From JASSUD01 sp031963365 (lineage in GTDB: Bacteria > Pseudomonadota > Gammaproteobacteria > Burkholderiales > Burkholderiaceae), in NCBI GenBank assembly GCA_031963365.1, contig JASSUF010000042.1:1-16796 (forward strand): 16,796 nucleotides of DNA, read 5' to 3'. A program made the translations under genes and the position numbers. This document shows, piece after piece, positions 6,767 to 14,190 of the stretch (positions within the stretch are counted from its first letter, which is position 1; every line of letters starts with the position of its first letter). Below the pieces are notes generated by a model. The model was not told the origin of the DNA and made no database searches. It saw only the letters and a program-made list of their open reading frames with translations.

Positions 6767-6940
6767 ATGCCTCCTACCATTGTCCCCTGCCCCATCTGCA
6801 ATAAACCCGTCGAATGGAATGCAACAAGCCCATTCCGCCCCTTTTGCTCAGAACGCTGCAAACAAATAGATCTAGGTGCCTGGGCATCTGGCAGTTATAC
6901 CATTGCGCAGTCCACAGAAGAAAAGAATGAGGATGCGTAG
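6767..6940 (+). CDS. yacG: DNA gyrase inhibitor YacG, zinc-ribbon protein
   Basis: This 57-residue protein has the YacG zinc site: Cys8-x-x-Cys11 and Cys27-x-x-x-Cys31, in 'CPICNKPVEW' and 'FRPFCSERCKQIDLGAWA'. In E. coli YacG binds GyrB and inhibits gyrase. The linkage zapD-yacG is conserved across proteobacteria and supports the call. The end is notable. The TAG stop is the TAG of a GTAGGTTGG repeat copy beginning at 6937, so the repeat set or trimmed the C-terminus; the preceding acidic tail (EEKNEDA) is typical of the family and the zinc domain is intact. The start ATG lacks an obvious Shine-Dalgarno. mutT, often next to yacG, is found 8.6 kb away instead. Confidence 0.93.
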   Translation: MPPTIVPCPICNKPVEWNATSPFRPFCSERCKQIDLGAWASGSYTIAQSTEEKNEDA

Positions 6941-6972
6941 GTTGGTGGTAACGAAGGAACCCCACAACATGC
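6937..6972 (+). repeat. GTAGGTTGG repeat, copy 5, supplies the yacG stop codon
   Basis: A plus-orientation copy of 36 bp with a variant centre (AACGAAGGAA) that resembles copy 9 (GACGAAGGAA). Downstream, CACCACGAGC..TTTTGACC..GCATGCAG..AACGGTAG (to 7017) parallels the spacer between copies 9 and 10, so a larger module was inserted or exchanged here. It stops abruptly at 'AACGGTAG', where the next unit would begin. Confidence 0.85.
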
Positions 6973-7023
6973 ACACCACGAGCTTTTGACCTACGCATGC
7001 AGGGTTTAGAACGGTAGTAAAGC

Positions 7024-7067
7024 AATAAAAAGCGCCTGGCTTTTATGAAAGCCAGGCGCTTTTTATT
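7024..7067. terminator. Bidirectional terminator between yacG and icd
   Basis: A perfect 17-bp stem (7024-7040 with 7051-7067), extended by an inner TTT/AAA, has A and T tracts on both sides. It lies between the convergent yacG (+) and icd (-) genes and can end both transcripts. Confidence 0.93.
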
Positions 7068-7105
7068 GTGGCGCTTCCCGTTTTTTCTACGCTTTACTTC
7101 TATGT

Positions 7106-8365
7106 TTACACACTCATATTTTCAATCAATACCTCACCAAACCCCGAGCACGACACCTGCGTTGCACCAGGAATCAAACGCGCAAAATCATAGGTCACAC
7201 GTTTTTGCATGATCGATTTTTCCATTGCGCTCAAAATAATATCGGCAGCTTCCGTCCACCCCATATGGCGCAGCATCATTTCTGCAGAGAGTATTTCTGA
7301 GCTAGGGTTCACGTAATCTTTGCCTGCATATTTTGGAGCAGTACCATGGGTTGCCTCAAAAAGAGCCGTGGTATCAGACAAGTTTGCGCCCGGCGCAATA
7401 CCAATTCCGCCAACCTGCGCAGCCAGTGCATCAGAGATGTAATCTCCGTTTAAATTCAGCGTTGCAACCACGTCATATTCAGCAGGACGCAGCAGGATTT
7501 GTTGCAAGAAAGCATCGGCAATCACATCATTCACCACGATGTCAGCGCCGGTTTGAGGGTGCTTAAAATGCATCCAAGGGCCGCCATCGAGCAACGTTGC
7601 GCCAAATTCTTTTTGCGCTAATGCATATCCCCAATCACGGAAGGCCCCTTCCGTATATTTCATGATATTGCCTTTATGCACCAGAGTAACCACTTTAGAG
7701 TGATTATCAATCGCATATTGAAAGGCACGGCGCACTAGACGCTCTGTACCTTCGCGCGACACCGGCTTAACGCCTATACCGCAGTGCTCTTCAAAGCGGA
7801 TCTTTTTCACATTCATTTCTGTGCGCAAAAACGCAATCACTTTTTTCGCTTCAGGCGAATCGGCTTGCCATTCAATTCCAGCATAAATATCTTCAGAATT
7901 TTCTCGGAAAATAACCATATTTGTTTTTTCAGGTTCACGCACAGGAGAAGGCACTCCGTTGAAATAGCGAACCGGTCTAACACAAACATATAAATCCAAA
8001 TTTTGGCGCAACGCTACATTTAATGAGCGAATACCTCCACCAATCGGGGTGGTTAATGGACCTTTAATAGAAACAACATATTCTTTTATCGCCTCACAGG
8101 TTTCATCGGGTAACCATACATTCTCACCATATACTTGCGTAGCTTTTTCGCCAGCATATATCTCCATCCAGTGAATTTTTCTTTTGGCTCCATACGCCTT
8201 ATTCACTGCAGCATCTACCACACGAATCATTACAGGCGTAATGTCTACACCAATCCCATCTCCCTCAATATAAGAAACGATCGGCTGATCAGGCACCTGT
8301 AATTGCCCTTTCGCATTCACTGTAATTTTTTCACCGACTGGAACTTTAATGTGCATATAAGTCAT
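7106..8365 (-). CDS. icd: NADP-dependent isocitrate dehydrogenase
   Basis: Icd oxidatively decarboxylates isocitrate to 2-oxoglutarate with NADP in the TCA cycle. The 419-residue product is a full-length homodimeric E. coli-type enzyme. The substrate site is visible: Ser114 and Arg120 in 'IRSLNVALRQ', Arg130, Arg154 and Tyr161 in 'FRENSEDIYAG', Lys231 in 'VHKGNIMKYTEG', and Asp308 and Asp312 in 'NGDYISDALA'. 'GTAPKYAG' (341-348) keeps the Lys-Tyr pair that selects NADP over NAD. The start at 8365 gives 'MTYMHIKVP', matching the Burkholderiaceae N-terminus, with AGGA upstream. It is convergent with yacG and shares the terminator at 7024-7067. A long AT-rich gap lies upstream. Confidence 0.97.
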   Translation of the reverse strand: MTYMHIKVPVGEKITVNAKGQLQVPDQPIVSYIEGDGIGVDITPVMIRVVDAAVNKAYGAKRKIHWMEIYAGEKATQVYGENVWLPDETCEAIKEYVVSIKGPLTTPIGGGIRSLNVALRQNLDLYVCVRPVRYFNGVPSPVREPEKTNMVIFRENSEDIYAGIEWQADSPEAKKVIAFLRTEMNVKKIRFEEHCGIGVKPVSREGTERLVRRAFQYAIDNHSKVVTLVHKGNIMKYTEGAFRDWGYALAQKEFGATLLDGGPWMHFKHPQTGADIVVNDVIADAFLQQILLRPAEYDVVATLNLNGDYISDALAAQVGGIGIAPGANLSDTTALFEATHGTAPKYAGKDYVNPSSEILSAEMMLRHMGWTEAADIILSAMEKSIMQKRVTYDFARLIPGATQVSCSGFGEVLIENMSV

Positions 8366-8870
8366 ATTGATTTCATCCTAAATACAAAGCCATGTACATC
8401 ATGGCTCATTAATATAACGATATCTGTTTATTCATTAACATTTATCAGAACAATCTAAAAGCATTGCGCCTTTCAATGCATCAGAATCATTTTCAATTTC
8501 GCCTAAAAATAATAACATATCCCATAAAAATAAAGCTGCGTTCAGCCAGCAAACCCCTACCTTCTTTGGTAGAACAAAAAATTTTCGGCATCCGAAGCAA
8601 GATGGTTACAGCAATCATGGTGCTATTAAGCACATGCTCTATTAGAACATGTATCGCCTTAAAAAACGCACCACACCTCACACCAGCATGGACTAAATTC
8701 CACTATTATTTTTAAATTAAACCTTGTTTTCAGGCCTGAACAAAGCAACCCATAAAATAATTTCAAAATCGGCAAAATAGACTAGTCTCATCCTAAAAAG
8801 AGAACCCGCCTTTTGAGTTCATCCATTCCCATCCATTATTATTTTTGTACTCCTTACAGGGAGCCAAAAA

Positions 8871-8930
8871 ATGCTTAAAACAATTAAACAGGTCATCATA
8901 GAACGCTCATCATTGAAAACTAAAAGATAA
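8871..8930 (+). CDS. Possible 19-residue peptide
   Basis: An ATG with a well-spaced Shine-Dalgarno (AGGGAG at 8858-8863, 7 nt before) opens a 19-codon frame rich in Lys, Ile and Ser, ending in TAA. There is no homology I recognise. It might be a leader peptide or chance; the ribosome binding site is the only support. Confidence 0.2.
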   Translation: MLKTIKQVIIERSSLKTKR

Positions 8931-9036
8931 GATTTCTAGATGCCTTAAATAAGCGTTATCTCTGTAGGGGTGGCTTCGAGCAATAGATACACTAGCAAGC
9001 TGCAAAAACAGGCCTTCTTATTATTATTTATTACTT

Positions 9037-9057
9037 TTATCTAGCTCAGCTAGATAA
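9037..9057. promoter_or_regulatory. Perfect 9-bp inverted repeat
   Basis: TTATCTAGC and GCTAGATAA flank a 3-nt centre, about 165 bp before the first small secreted-protein gene. The tight symmetry suits a dimeric regulator's operator or a short RNA hairpin; nothing says which. Confidence 0.35.
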
Positions 9058-9221
9058 TAATGAAGTGCTTTTTATATTACCAGGTATGTAGCTACCTTTC
9101 GAATACCATAATTTTTAATTTTAAATACGCTTGATTGTAGCAGCGATATAATTTTCTTAATATTTTCAAGCTGTATTTAAAAATTACTTAGAACCCATTT
9201 TTGATATTTATAAGGATGAAC

Positions 9222-9404
9222 ATGAACAAAATCGCTATTGCACTCGTAGTTGGCTTTTTGGCTAGTGCCGCACACGCTGCTGAAAATAATGTTGCACAGC
9301 AAAATGCAGCAACCACTCCTAGCACAGCTACGCAAGATTCCAAAACACCTGCTCCAGCTGGCACAACAGGGCAACAACCATCTTCCAGTCAAAGCCGCTA
9401 TTAA
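9222..9404 (+). CDS. Small secreted protein with signal peptide
   Basis: A 60-residue protein of unknown function. Residues 1-19 (MNKIAIALVVGFLASAAHA) form a clean Sec signal peptide with an AHA cleavage site before 'AENN'. The mature part, about 41 residues, is Ala/Thr/Gln/Ser/Pro-rich, has no Cys and is probably disordered in the periplasm or outside the cell. The ATG at 9222 is chosen because AAGG lies 6 nt upstream (9212-9215) and it begins the signal peptide; in-frame upstream ATGs would add non-signal residues. The next gene has a similar signal peptide (12 of the first 21 residues identical), so the two are probably tandem paralogues that diverged after the signal. Confidence 0.72.
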   Translation: MNKIAIALVVGFLASAAHAAENNVAQQNAATTPSTATQDSKTPAPAGTTGQQPSSSQSRY

Positions 9405-9468
9405 TTAGACAGCAGACTGCATCTTAAAACCTGATTTACCCCTTTTTTTAATTTCCACGAGGAACACA

Positions 9469-9768
9469 ATGAATAAATTAGTCTGCGCACTTATCGCCGG
9501 TTTTGTAGTCACTGCTGCTAACGCTGCTGAACCTTCCATGGCAACACAAGATGTTACTGCTGTTGGCGCCAATACCACTCAAGAAGCTAGCACTGCTGAC
9601 GCAAACGCACAGCATAAGCAAAAGAAAGCAGCTGTAGCACAGCACCGTGCTAACAAGAAAAAGGAAAAAGAAAAAAAAGCAGCGCATGCAGCTGAGAAGA
9701 AAGTCGGTGAAGAAAGCGCCACAAAAATCGATGCAAACCCAGCTCAAAGCCCCGCTGCTGCTGAATAG
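9469..9768 (+). CDS. Small secreted Ala/Lys-rich protein
   Basis: A 99-residue protein with a signal peptide at 1-19 ('MNKLVCALIAGF...ANA', cut before 'AEPS'). The mature N-terminal third is Ala/Thr-rich like the previous gene's product. Residues about 48-82 are strongly basic and helical, a Lys/Ala/Glu stretch with KKKEKEKK at its centre, and the tail returns to Ala/Pro. Similar Lys/Ala-rich periplasmic proteins are common in Burkholderiaceae and are described as acid-shock or PsiF-like; I would not assign a function. It has a strong Shine-Dalgarno (GAGGAA before the ATG), lies 64 bp after its paralogue on the same strand and is followed by a terminator, so the two form one unit. Confidence 0.75.
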   Translation: MNKLVCALIAGFVVTAANAAEPSMATQDVTAVGANTTQEASTADANAQHKQKKAAVAQHRANKKKEKEKKAAHAAEKKVGEESATKIDANPAQSPAAAE

Positions 9769-9821
9769 TATTTTCAAAGCCCCTGGCTATGCAGTGGACA
9801 GTACGACTGCTATAGGTTGTT

Positions 9822-9859
9822 AAAAGCGGATCGCTACTTCGGCAGCGACCCGCTTTTTT
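9822..9859 (+). terminator. Terminator after the secreted-protein pair
   Basis: AAAAGCGG pairs with CCGCTTTT and TCGCT with AGCGA around one A/C mismatch (9822-9835 with 9844-9857), with an 8-nt loop, followed by T residues. Confidence 0.85.
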
Positions 9860-10077
9860 ATGTAAATTTCAAATATTTTGGCAAGGCAAAACGGATATCT
9901 ATAGAAAAATCTCAATAATGCAGGGAAGTTACGGATGCCATTAGACTCAAAATTCAGGTAAATTAAATGCGGTTTTTCATGAGCGCCAGCAAGGGTATAC
10001 CTCACACACACCCTCTTTTTGCGACATAGCGCTTTGAAAATCAATATACACCTTCCAAGAATTTTCAGGCTTAACCG
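9860..10077. other. Short featureless gap
   Basis: Between the terminator and the DUF192 start I see no gene, repeat or clear promoter. A 97-codon minus-strand frame across it runs through the terminator and has no recognisable content. Confidence 0.5.
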
Positions 10078-10653
10078 TTGCACATTGCAGTTCTTCCCTC
10101 TATTTTGAGCCATGCAAGCTTATATCCAGGCCTGCACCGAGCCATCTTCTTTGTTCGCTTCAGGCGTTGGGCTTTTATCGTCTTTTGTATCGCTCTAGGC
10201 GTGATATCTGTGCAAGCACCCTATGCATTCTCTGCTGACAGGACCGATAACATCCACAAGCCTGCAGCACAGACCGCAAGCACGCATATTGAGCACACGC
10301 TAACCATAGGCTCACACTCTATTGTGGCTGAAATCGCAGCAACACCTGCTAGCCATAGCAAAGGACTAATGTTTCGACAACACTTAAAGCCCAATAAAGG
10401 CATGCTTTTCGTATTTAATAAAAGCGCCATGCATTGTTTCTGGATGAAAAACACGGTCATCCCGCTATCTATCGCCTTTATTGATGAACATGGGGTAATT
10501 ATAAATATCGATGAAATGCAAGCGCAGACTACGTATAGGCACTGTCCCACACACCCTATACGCTATGCGCTTGAAATGAATAAAGGGTGGTTTTCAAAAC
10601 GAGGAATTATCCCCGGAAATACGGTGGATACACCTATGCCTTTGTGCCAGTAA
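10078..10653 (+). CDS. DUF192 (COG1430) family exported protein
   Basis: The C-terminal domain (about 72-185) is DUF192: 'GLMFRQHLKPNKGMLFVF', 'FWMKNTVIPLSIAFID..G', 'CPTHPIRYALE' and 'GIIPGN' are all signature blocks. Family proteins are small exported beta-barrel-like proteins of unknown function. Residues about 29-52 ('RRWAFIVFC...APYAFSA') look like an uncleaved or cleaved Sec signal segment, preceded by an unusually long N-terminal extension. The start is uncertain: no in-frame ATG precedes the signal segment, so TTG at 10078 (AGG at 10067-10069) or TTG at 10105 must be used. The gene is preceded by about 220 bp without features and appears monocistronic. Confidence 0.85.
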   Translation: MHIAVLPSILSHASLYPGLHRAIFFVRFRRWAFIVFCIALGVISVQAPYAFSADRTDNIHKPAAQTASTHIEHTLTIGSHSIVAEIAATPASHSKGLMFRQHLKPNKGMLFVFNKSAMHCFWMKNTVIPLSIAFIDEHGVIINIDEMQAQTTYRHCPTHPIRYALEMNKGWFSKRGIIPGNTVDTPMPLCQ

Positions 10654-10844
10654 ACGCACTTGTTTTTCCAGTAATACCCATTTGCCCAAACAGTATGGGC
10701 ACGGAAATTCTTATATAAAAATCAGATTTTTCTTGTCTGAGAGATGGGAATTTCCAATCACTGATGCATCTCAAATAGCCCAAAATTTTCGCTGTTTGAC
10801 AAATAAAAAAACAGATACTTTTTCTTTAAATTGGTGGAGGAGAC

Positions 10845-11501
10845 ATGGCTTTTAAGACCATAAATATTATTGTTGCAGACGATCACCCAGTGGTTCTCAC
10901 AGGTGCTGTAAAACTTTTAGAAAGCCGAGCTGATTGCAAAGTCGTAGCTGCAGTGCGCTCCATTACAGAAATGTTTAGCGCACTCAAGCAATCGCAATGC
11001 GATGTGCTTATTTCTGACTTTTCCTTTGATGGTGATTCTGAGCCAGATGGTTTGCTCATGCTTGAGAAGGTCACCCGACTGTTCCCCGATGTCAAAGTTA
11101 TTGTGTTGTCACAACACGATGATCTAGTGCGTGTAAGACGCATTATGACCTCTGGCGGCGCCGGTTTTGTCAGCAAATCCAGTGGTATTCCAGCATTACC
11201 CTTTGCAATTGATGCCGTGCTCAAAGGCATGAAATATGTAGACCCAGAAACGTCCAAATTGCTCATCGAACACATGTTCAATGGAGCGGGTGACCATCTG
11301 GCCGAAGAAGCCTTGACCATGCGCGAAATGGAAGTTATGCGCCTGTATGCACGAGGAATGACCGTCACAAAAATTGCTAATTGCACCAAGCGCAGCATCA
11401 AAACCATTAGCGCCCAAAAGCAAAGTGTTATGAGAAAACTCGGCGTAGATAACGATGTTGAACTGATTGGCGCACTCAAGCACATTGAAGTGGGTGCTTA
11501 A
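10845..11501 (+). CDS. Orphan NarL/FixJ-type response regulator
   Basis: A 218-residue two-domain transcription regulator. The receiver domain (about 5-125) has the acidic pair Asp12-Asp13, the phospho-acceptor Asp58 in 'LISDFSF', Ser89 and Lys111 ('FVSKSS'). The LuxR-type helix-turn-helix (about 155-213) contains 'LTMREMEVMRLYARGM', 'KIA.C..RSIKTISAQK' and 'VMRKLGV'. All phosphorylation residues are present, so it should be activated by a histidine kinase, yet no kinase is encoded nearby. It has a strong Shine-Dalgarno (GGAGG at 10836-10840). A TTGACA lies at 10796-10801, but no well-spaced -10 box follows. The target genes and signal are unknown; the secreted proteins and the permease nearby are candidates only by position. 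Confidence 0.92.
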   Translation: MAFKTINIIVADDHPVVLTGAVKLLESRADCKVVAAVRSITEMFSALKQSQCDVLISDFSFDGDSEPDGLLMLEKVTRLFPDVKVIVLSQHDDLVRVRRIMTSGGAGFVSKSSGIPALPFAIDAVLKGMKYVDPETSKLLIEHMFNGAGDHLAEEALTMREMEVMRLYARGMTVTKIANCTKRSIKTISAQKQSVMRKLGVDNDVELIGALKHIEVGA

Positions 11502-11583
11502 ATTTCCCTGCTCTGTAAGCTCCCAAAAAAGTCTGTGCATTCTTATGTATTTGACAGAAGCTAACCTTCTGTAGCCGGATCTG

Positions 11584-11589
11584 TATAAT
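11584..11589 (+). promoter_or_regulatory. Possible -10 box
   Basis: A consensus TATAAT. TTGACA at 11551-11556 is 27 bp away, too far for a standard sigma70 pair, but a 7-bp hairpin (ACAGAAG/CTTCTGT, 11554-11572) lies between them. Any promoter here would drive plus-strand transcription toward the terminator at 11662-11702. Confidence 0.35.
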
Positions 11590-11595
11590 ACGGAC

Positions 11596-11706
11596 CCCGA
11601 ATACCAGCACATGCAGAAAAAGCCAGGGAGCGATCGCAGTCAACAGATTTGGGAACAAATTCCAGCAAGTAAGCTCTACGCATATTTGAGCTTACTTGCT
11701 GGTTTT
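11596..11706 (+). ncRNA. Candidate small RNA of about 110 nt
   Basis: The segment lies between the TATAAT box (11584-11589) and a strong terminator and has no open frame. I do not recognise a known family such as 6S, 4.5S or tmRNA. The alternative is that this is simply the long 3' untranslated region of the response regulator. The start is estimated from the -10 box. Confidence 0.3.
11662..11706 (+). terminator. Rho-independent terminator downstream of the response regulator
   Basis: A perfect 15-bp stem (11662-11676 with 11688-11702), starting CCAGCAAG and ending CTTGCTGG, has an 11-nt loop followed by TTTT. It lies 160 bp after the regulator's stop codon. Confidence 0.88.
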
Positions 11707-11997
11707 CTCAACAAAGAGGAAAACACAATAGCCTCTACTAAAAGCCGGTTAGCAGCTCACTCGCAAACCATACACCTTCTGTAAGCCGTGGCATATCTAC
11801 CATCTGCTGCCATGCTACATCTCTCCTGCGCGCCTCTTTGAATTGCTCTCTAGGCCTAGAGCCTAGGGTAAAACAGGTTTAATCGCACGCAACGTGCTCT
11901 TCTGGTTTTTCTGCAGATATTGAAACATTGCTTGTAACGAACATACCTAGACAGATTGGCTGTATAAGCGCATTGTTGCGATCCGGTATTGCTACTT

Positions 11998-12116
11998 GTT
12001 GAATGGAAAACACATACTGATGCGCATCTCAGTGGATACATCCACTAAAATAGCGCTCTACATGGGTCCATTTCCATTCAACCGTGCACTTTAGTGAATT
12101 AACGTGTATGGTTGAA
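11998..12116 (+). promoter_or_regulatory. Leader-like region with mutually exclusive hairpins
   Basis: Segment 12071-12089 can pair in two ways. Upstream, 12071-12082 (TTTCCATTCAAC) matches 11998-12009 over 12 perfect bp, enclosing a second hairpin at 12031-12046. Downstream, 12077-12089 pairs with 12104-12116 over 13 bp including two G-U pairs, extending after one mismatch. The two states share 12077-12082 and cannot coexist. This resembles an attenuator or riboswitch expression platform, but there is no T tract, and the permease start is about 290 bp further on. The function is inferred and uncertain. Confidence 0.3.
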
Positions 12117-12408
12117 ATTATTTAGCCTCACTGAGTGATATCCTTCGGTGGTTTCTTAATACCAAGAGACATCTAATAGGATTTCTCTTAGAATGCATTA
12201 AGCCTCAAGCATGCTGCGCAAAGCATCTGTTGCCACAAACATTAGGAGAATTCTCACTTCACTCGTATTAGATAAGCACATGCTGATCTAGCGAGTTCCC
12301 AAAGGGGCCATACCCCAAATCAATCAGCCGGCACTCTGAATGCGGCGCATACCATTTGGCTCACATACCAAATAGGCAGAAAATTATTTTTAAGATGCAA
12401 GGAAGCAC

Positions 12409-14025
12409 ATGAACAAGGATTTTAAGCGGCAGATAGGCTTTTTCTCGCTGATGCTGACGGGATTAGGTTCTATCATCGGCTCAGGCTGGCTTTTTGGAGC
12501 TTGGAGAGCAGCAAAGATTGCAGGGCCTGCTTCCATCGTTGCATGGATTATCGGAGCAGCGGTTATTCTGGTGATTGCACTAACATATGCAGAACTGGGG
12601 GCACTCTTTCCAGAATCCGGAGGTATGGTGCGCTATGCCCATATCTCGCATGGGCCGCTGGCAGGTTTTATCGGCGCATGGGCTAACTGGATCGCTATCG
12701 TTTCTGTGATCCCGATAGAAGCAGAAGCTTCTATTCAATACATGAGCTCTTGGCCGTGGGAATGGTCACAAAACCTGTATTTAGATGGGTCTTTGCAATT
12801 GAGCGGGCTCCTACTTTCTGGCGTGCTTGTCGTTGTCTATTTCTTCCTAAACTACTGGGGTATCAAAGTTTTCATGCGTGCAAACTTTGCCATCACCCTA
12901 TTCAAGTTTTTTATTCCAACCATTACTGCTATAGCACTCGTACTCACTGGTGTGCATACAGACAATTTTAGTCTCAACAGTATGGAAGGCTTTGTGCCTT
13001 ATGGATGGTCAGCTGTCTTCACTGCCGTGGCAACAAGCGGAATTGTGATGAGCTTTAACGGCTTTCAAAGCCCGGTTAATCTCGCAGGTGAAGCACGCAA
13101 CCCTTCACGCAATGTCCCTCTTGCCATTGCCTGTTCTATTTTTGTAGCCTTATTCCTCTATCTCTTTTTGCAAATTTCTTACATCGGCGCAATTAACCCT
13201 ACCGATGTTCAGAAAGGCTGGAATCTCATCGACTTCAGTTCTCCTTTTGCTGAGTTAGCGATTGCGCTCAATCTGAACTGGCTTGCCATGATGCTCTATG
13301 TGGATGCCTTCGTAAGCCCTAGCGGCACAGGGATCATCTATATGGCAACGACCACACGCATGATCTATGCGATGGAACGTAACCGCTCTTTACCCAAAAT
13401 TTTTGGGCAAATTCACCCGCTTTATGGGGTACCGCGCGCCGCCATGTGGTTCAACTTGGGCGTAGCCTTTCTGTTTATGTTTTTCTTCCGTGGTTGGAGT
13501 GCACTCGCGACGGTTATCTCCGTCATGACCATCATTTCCTATATCACAGGCCCAATTAGCCTGATGGCCTTACGCCGCACGGCCAACCATATCAAATGGC
13601 CCCTTCGCCTGCCCGGAATGTCTGTACTTGCTCCGCTTGCGTTTGTATTTGCATCGTTGATTTTGTACTGGGCATGCTGGCCACTGGCTGGGAAAATTAT
13701 TTTATTAATCGTCATCGTGCTGCCTTTCTATCTTTGGTATCAAATGAAAATGAATGCCACAGAAAAGGTAAATTTAGAGGTAAAAAGCGCGCTGTGGCTA
13801 CTCACCTATCTACCTGTTATGGCAGCACTCTCCTATATAGGTAGCGAGCAATTCGGCGGAATTGGCCTGCTTACCTTTGGCTGGGACATGGTGGTAGTAG
13901 GCGCTTTTGCTCTTGCGTTTTACTTCTGGGGTATACACAGCGGTAGCAAATTTCAGCATCCTGAAGATTTCACAAGACAAAAGCAGGTGGCTAGTACGGC
14001 TACTGCACCGGCAACCTCTGCATAA
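12409..14025 (+). CDS. APC-family amino-acid permease
   Basis: A 538-residue inner-membrane transporter with about 12 hydrophobic segments. TM1 carries the APC unwound-helix motif 'GLGSIIGSGWLFG' (about 18-30), followed by 'YAELGALFPESGGMVRY' (about 60-76), a hallmark of the superfamily. Conserved blocks 'FNGFQSPVNLAGEARNP' and 'DAFVSPSGTGIIYMATTTRMIYAMERN' are intact. Overall it resembles the Burkholderiaceae permeases related to the aspartate:proton symporter YveA, but the substrate cannot be fixed from sequence. The hydrophilic C-tail ends in an Ala/Thr-rich stretch. The start has AAGGA 5 nt upstream (12399-12403). It is monocistronic, with a strong terminator after it and a long structured gap before it. 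Uptake of amino acids would suit a host-associated bacterium. Confidence 0.93.
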   Translation: MNKDFKRQIGFFSLMLTGLGSIIGSGWLFGAWRAAKIAGPASIVAWIIGAAVILVIALTYAELGALFPESGGMVRYAHISHGPLAGFIGAWANWIAIVSVIPIEAEASIQYMSSWPWEWSQNLYLDGSLQLSGLLLSGVLVVVYFFLNYWGIKVFMRANFAITLFKFFIPTITAIALVLTGVHTDNFSLNSMEGFVPYGWSAVFTAVATSGIVMSFNGFQSPVNLAGEARNPSRNVPLAIACSIFVALFLYLFLQISYIGAINPTDVQKGWNLIDFSSPFAELAIALNLNWLAMMLYVDAFVSPSGTGIIYMATTTRMIYAMERNRSLPKIFGQIHPLYGVPRAAMWFNLGVAFLFMFFFRGWSALATVISVMTIISYITGPISLMALRRTANHIKWPLRLPGMSVLAPLAFVFASLILYWACWPLAGKIILLIVIVLPFYLWYQMKMNATEKVNLEVKSALWLLTYLPVMAALSYIGSEQFGGIGLLTFGWDMVVVGAFALAFYFWGIHSGSKFQHPEDFTRQKQVASTATAPATSA

Positions 14026-14063
14026 TGTGATGTTTGTCTAAACGCGTTATGAAATACGGGTAA

Positions 14064-14104
14064 AAAAAAAGCGGGATCTATCAAAGGTAGATCCCGCTTT
14101 TTTT
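14064..14104 (+). terminator. Terminator after the permease
   Basis: A perfect 17-bp stem (14064-14080 with 14088-14104) has a 7-nt loop and seven A and seven T residues at its base. It would work in both directions. Confidence 0.94.
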
Positions 14105-14130
14105 ATAATGCTATGCCCTGGAAACGAACG

Positions 14131-14162
14131 GTAGGTTGGCTGAGGCGCGAACCCCAACATGC
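14131..14162 (+). repeat. GTAGGTTGG repeat, copy 6
   Basis: A plus-orientation copy shortened by two bases in the centre (GCTGAGGCGCGAA). It forms an inverted pair with copy 7. Confidence 0.85.
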
Positions 14163-14190
14163 GTACCACTTACTTTTAACGTCGTTTTTG

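Larger units (their letters stand above)
8366..9221. other. AT-rich gap upstream of icd, no convincing gene
   Basis: No frame here looks like a conserved protein; the longest, 83 codons at 8464-8715, is low-complexity and lacks a Shine-Dalgarno. Features seen are a 7-bp hairpin in the icd leader (8388-8406) and a near-palindrome TTGTTTTCAGG/CCTGAACAA (8724-8743). There is also a 19-codon frame with a good Shine-Dalgarno (8871-8930), and a perfect 9-bp inverted repeat at 9037-9057. A TATAAT at 9147-9152 could be the -10 box for the secreted-protein gene, but no -35 box is evident. Confidence 0.55.
11502..12408. other. 907-bp non-coding gap with RNA-like structures
   Basis: No protein gene is supported. 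The gap holds a TATAAT with a downstream terminator (possible small RNA, about 11596-11706), a perfect 14-bp palindrome (CTCTAGG/CCTAGAG, 11848-11861) and a 16-bp near-perfect palindrome (AGTGGAT-AC-ATCCACT, 12031-12046). It also holds two competing long stems at 11998-12116. Its length and structure stand out from the short intergenic spaces elsewhere. Confidence 0.6.

Noticed and set aside
8464..8715. 83-codon plus-strand frame and its 62-codon opposite upstream of icd
   Set aside because: Low-complexity composition, no Shine-Dalgarno, no conserved motif; treated as non-coding AT-rich DNA.
9820..10113. 97-codon minus-strand frame in the gap before DUF192
   Set aside because: It runs through the terminator at 9822-9859 and has no recognisable protein features.
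10796..10830. Sigma70 promoter for the response regulator based on TTGACA
   Set aside because: The nearest -10-like sequences are 12 or 23 bp away, outside the normal spacer range.
10883..11485. 200-codon minus-strand frame opposite the response regulator
   Set aside because: It is antisense to a gene with clear domains; its Ser/Thr/Leu-rich composition is what the opposite strand of such a gene gives.
11551..11589. Standard promoter TTGACA + TATAAT
   Set aside because: The 27-bp spacer is too long for a sigma70 pair; only the -10 box is reported, at low confidence.
11196..11612. 138-codon minus-strand frame over the end of the response regulator
   Set aside because: Mostly antisense to the regulator, without a ribosome binding site or recognisable domain.
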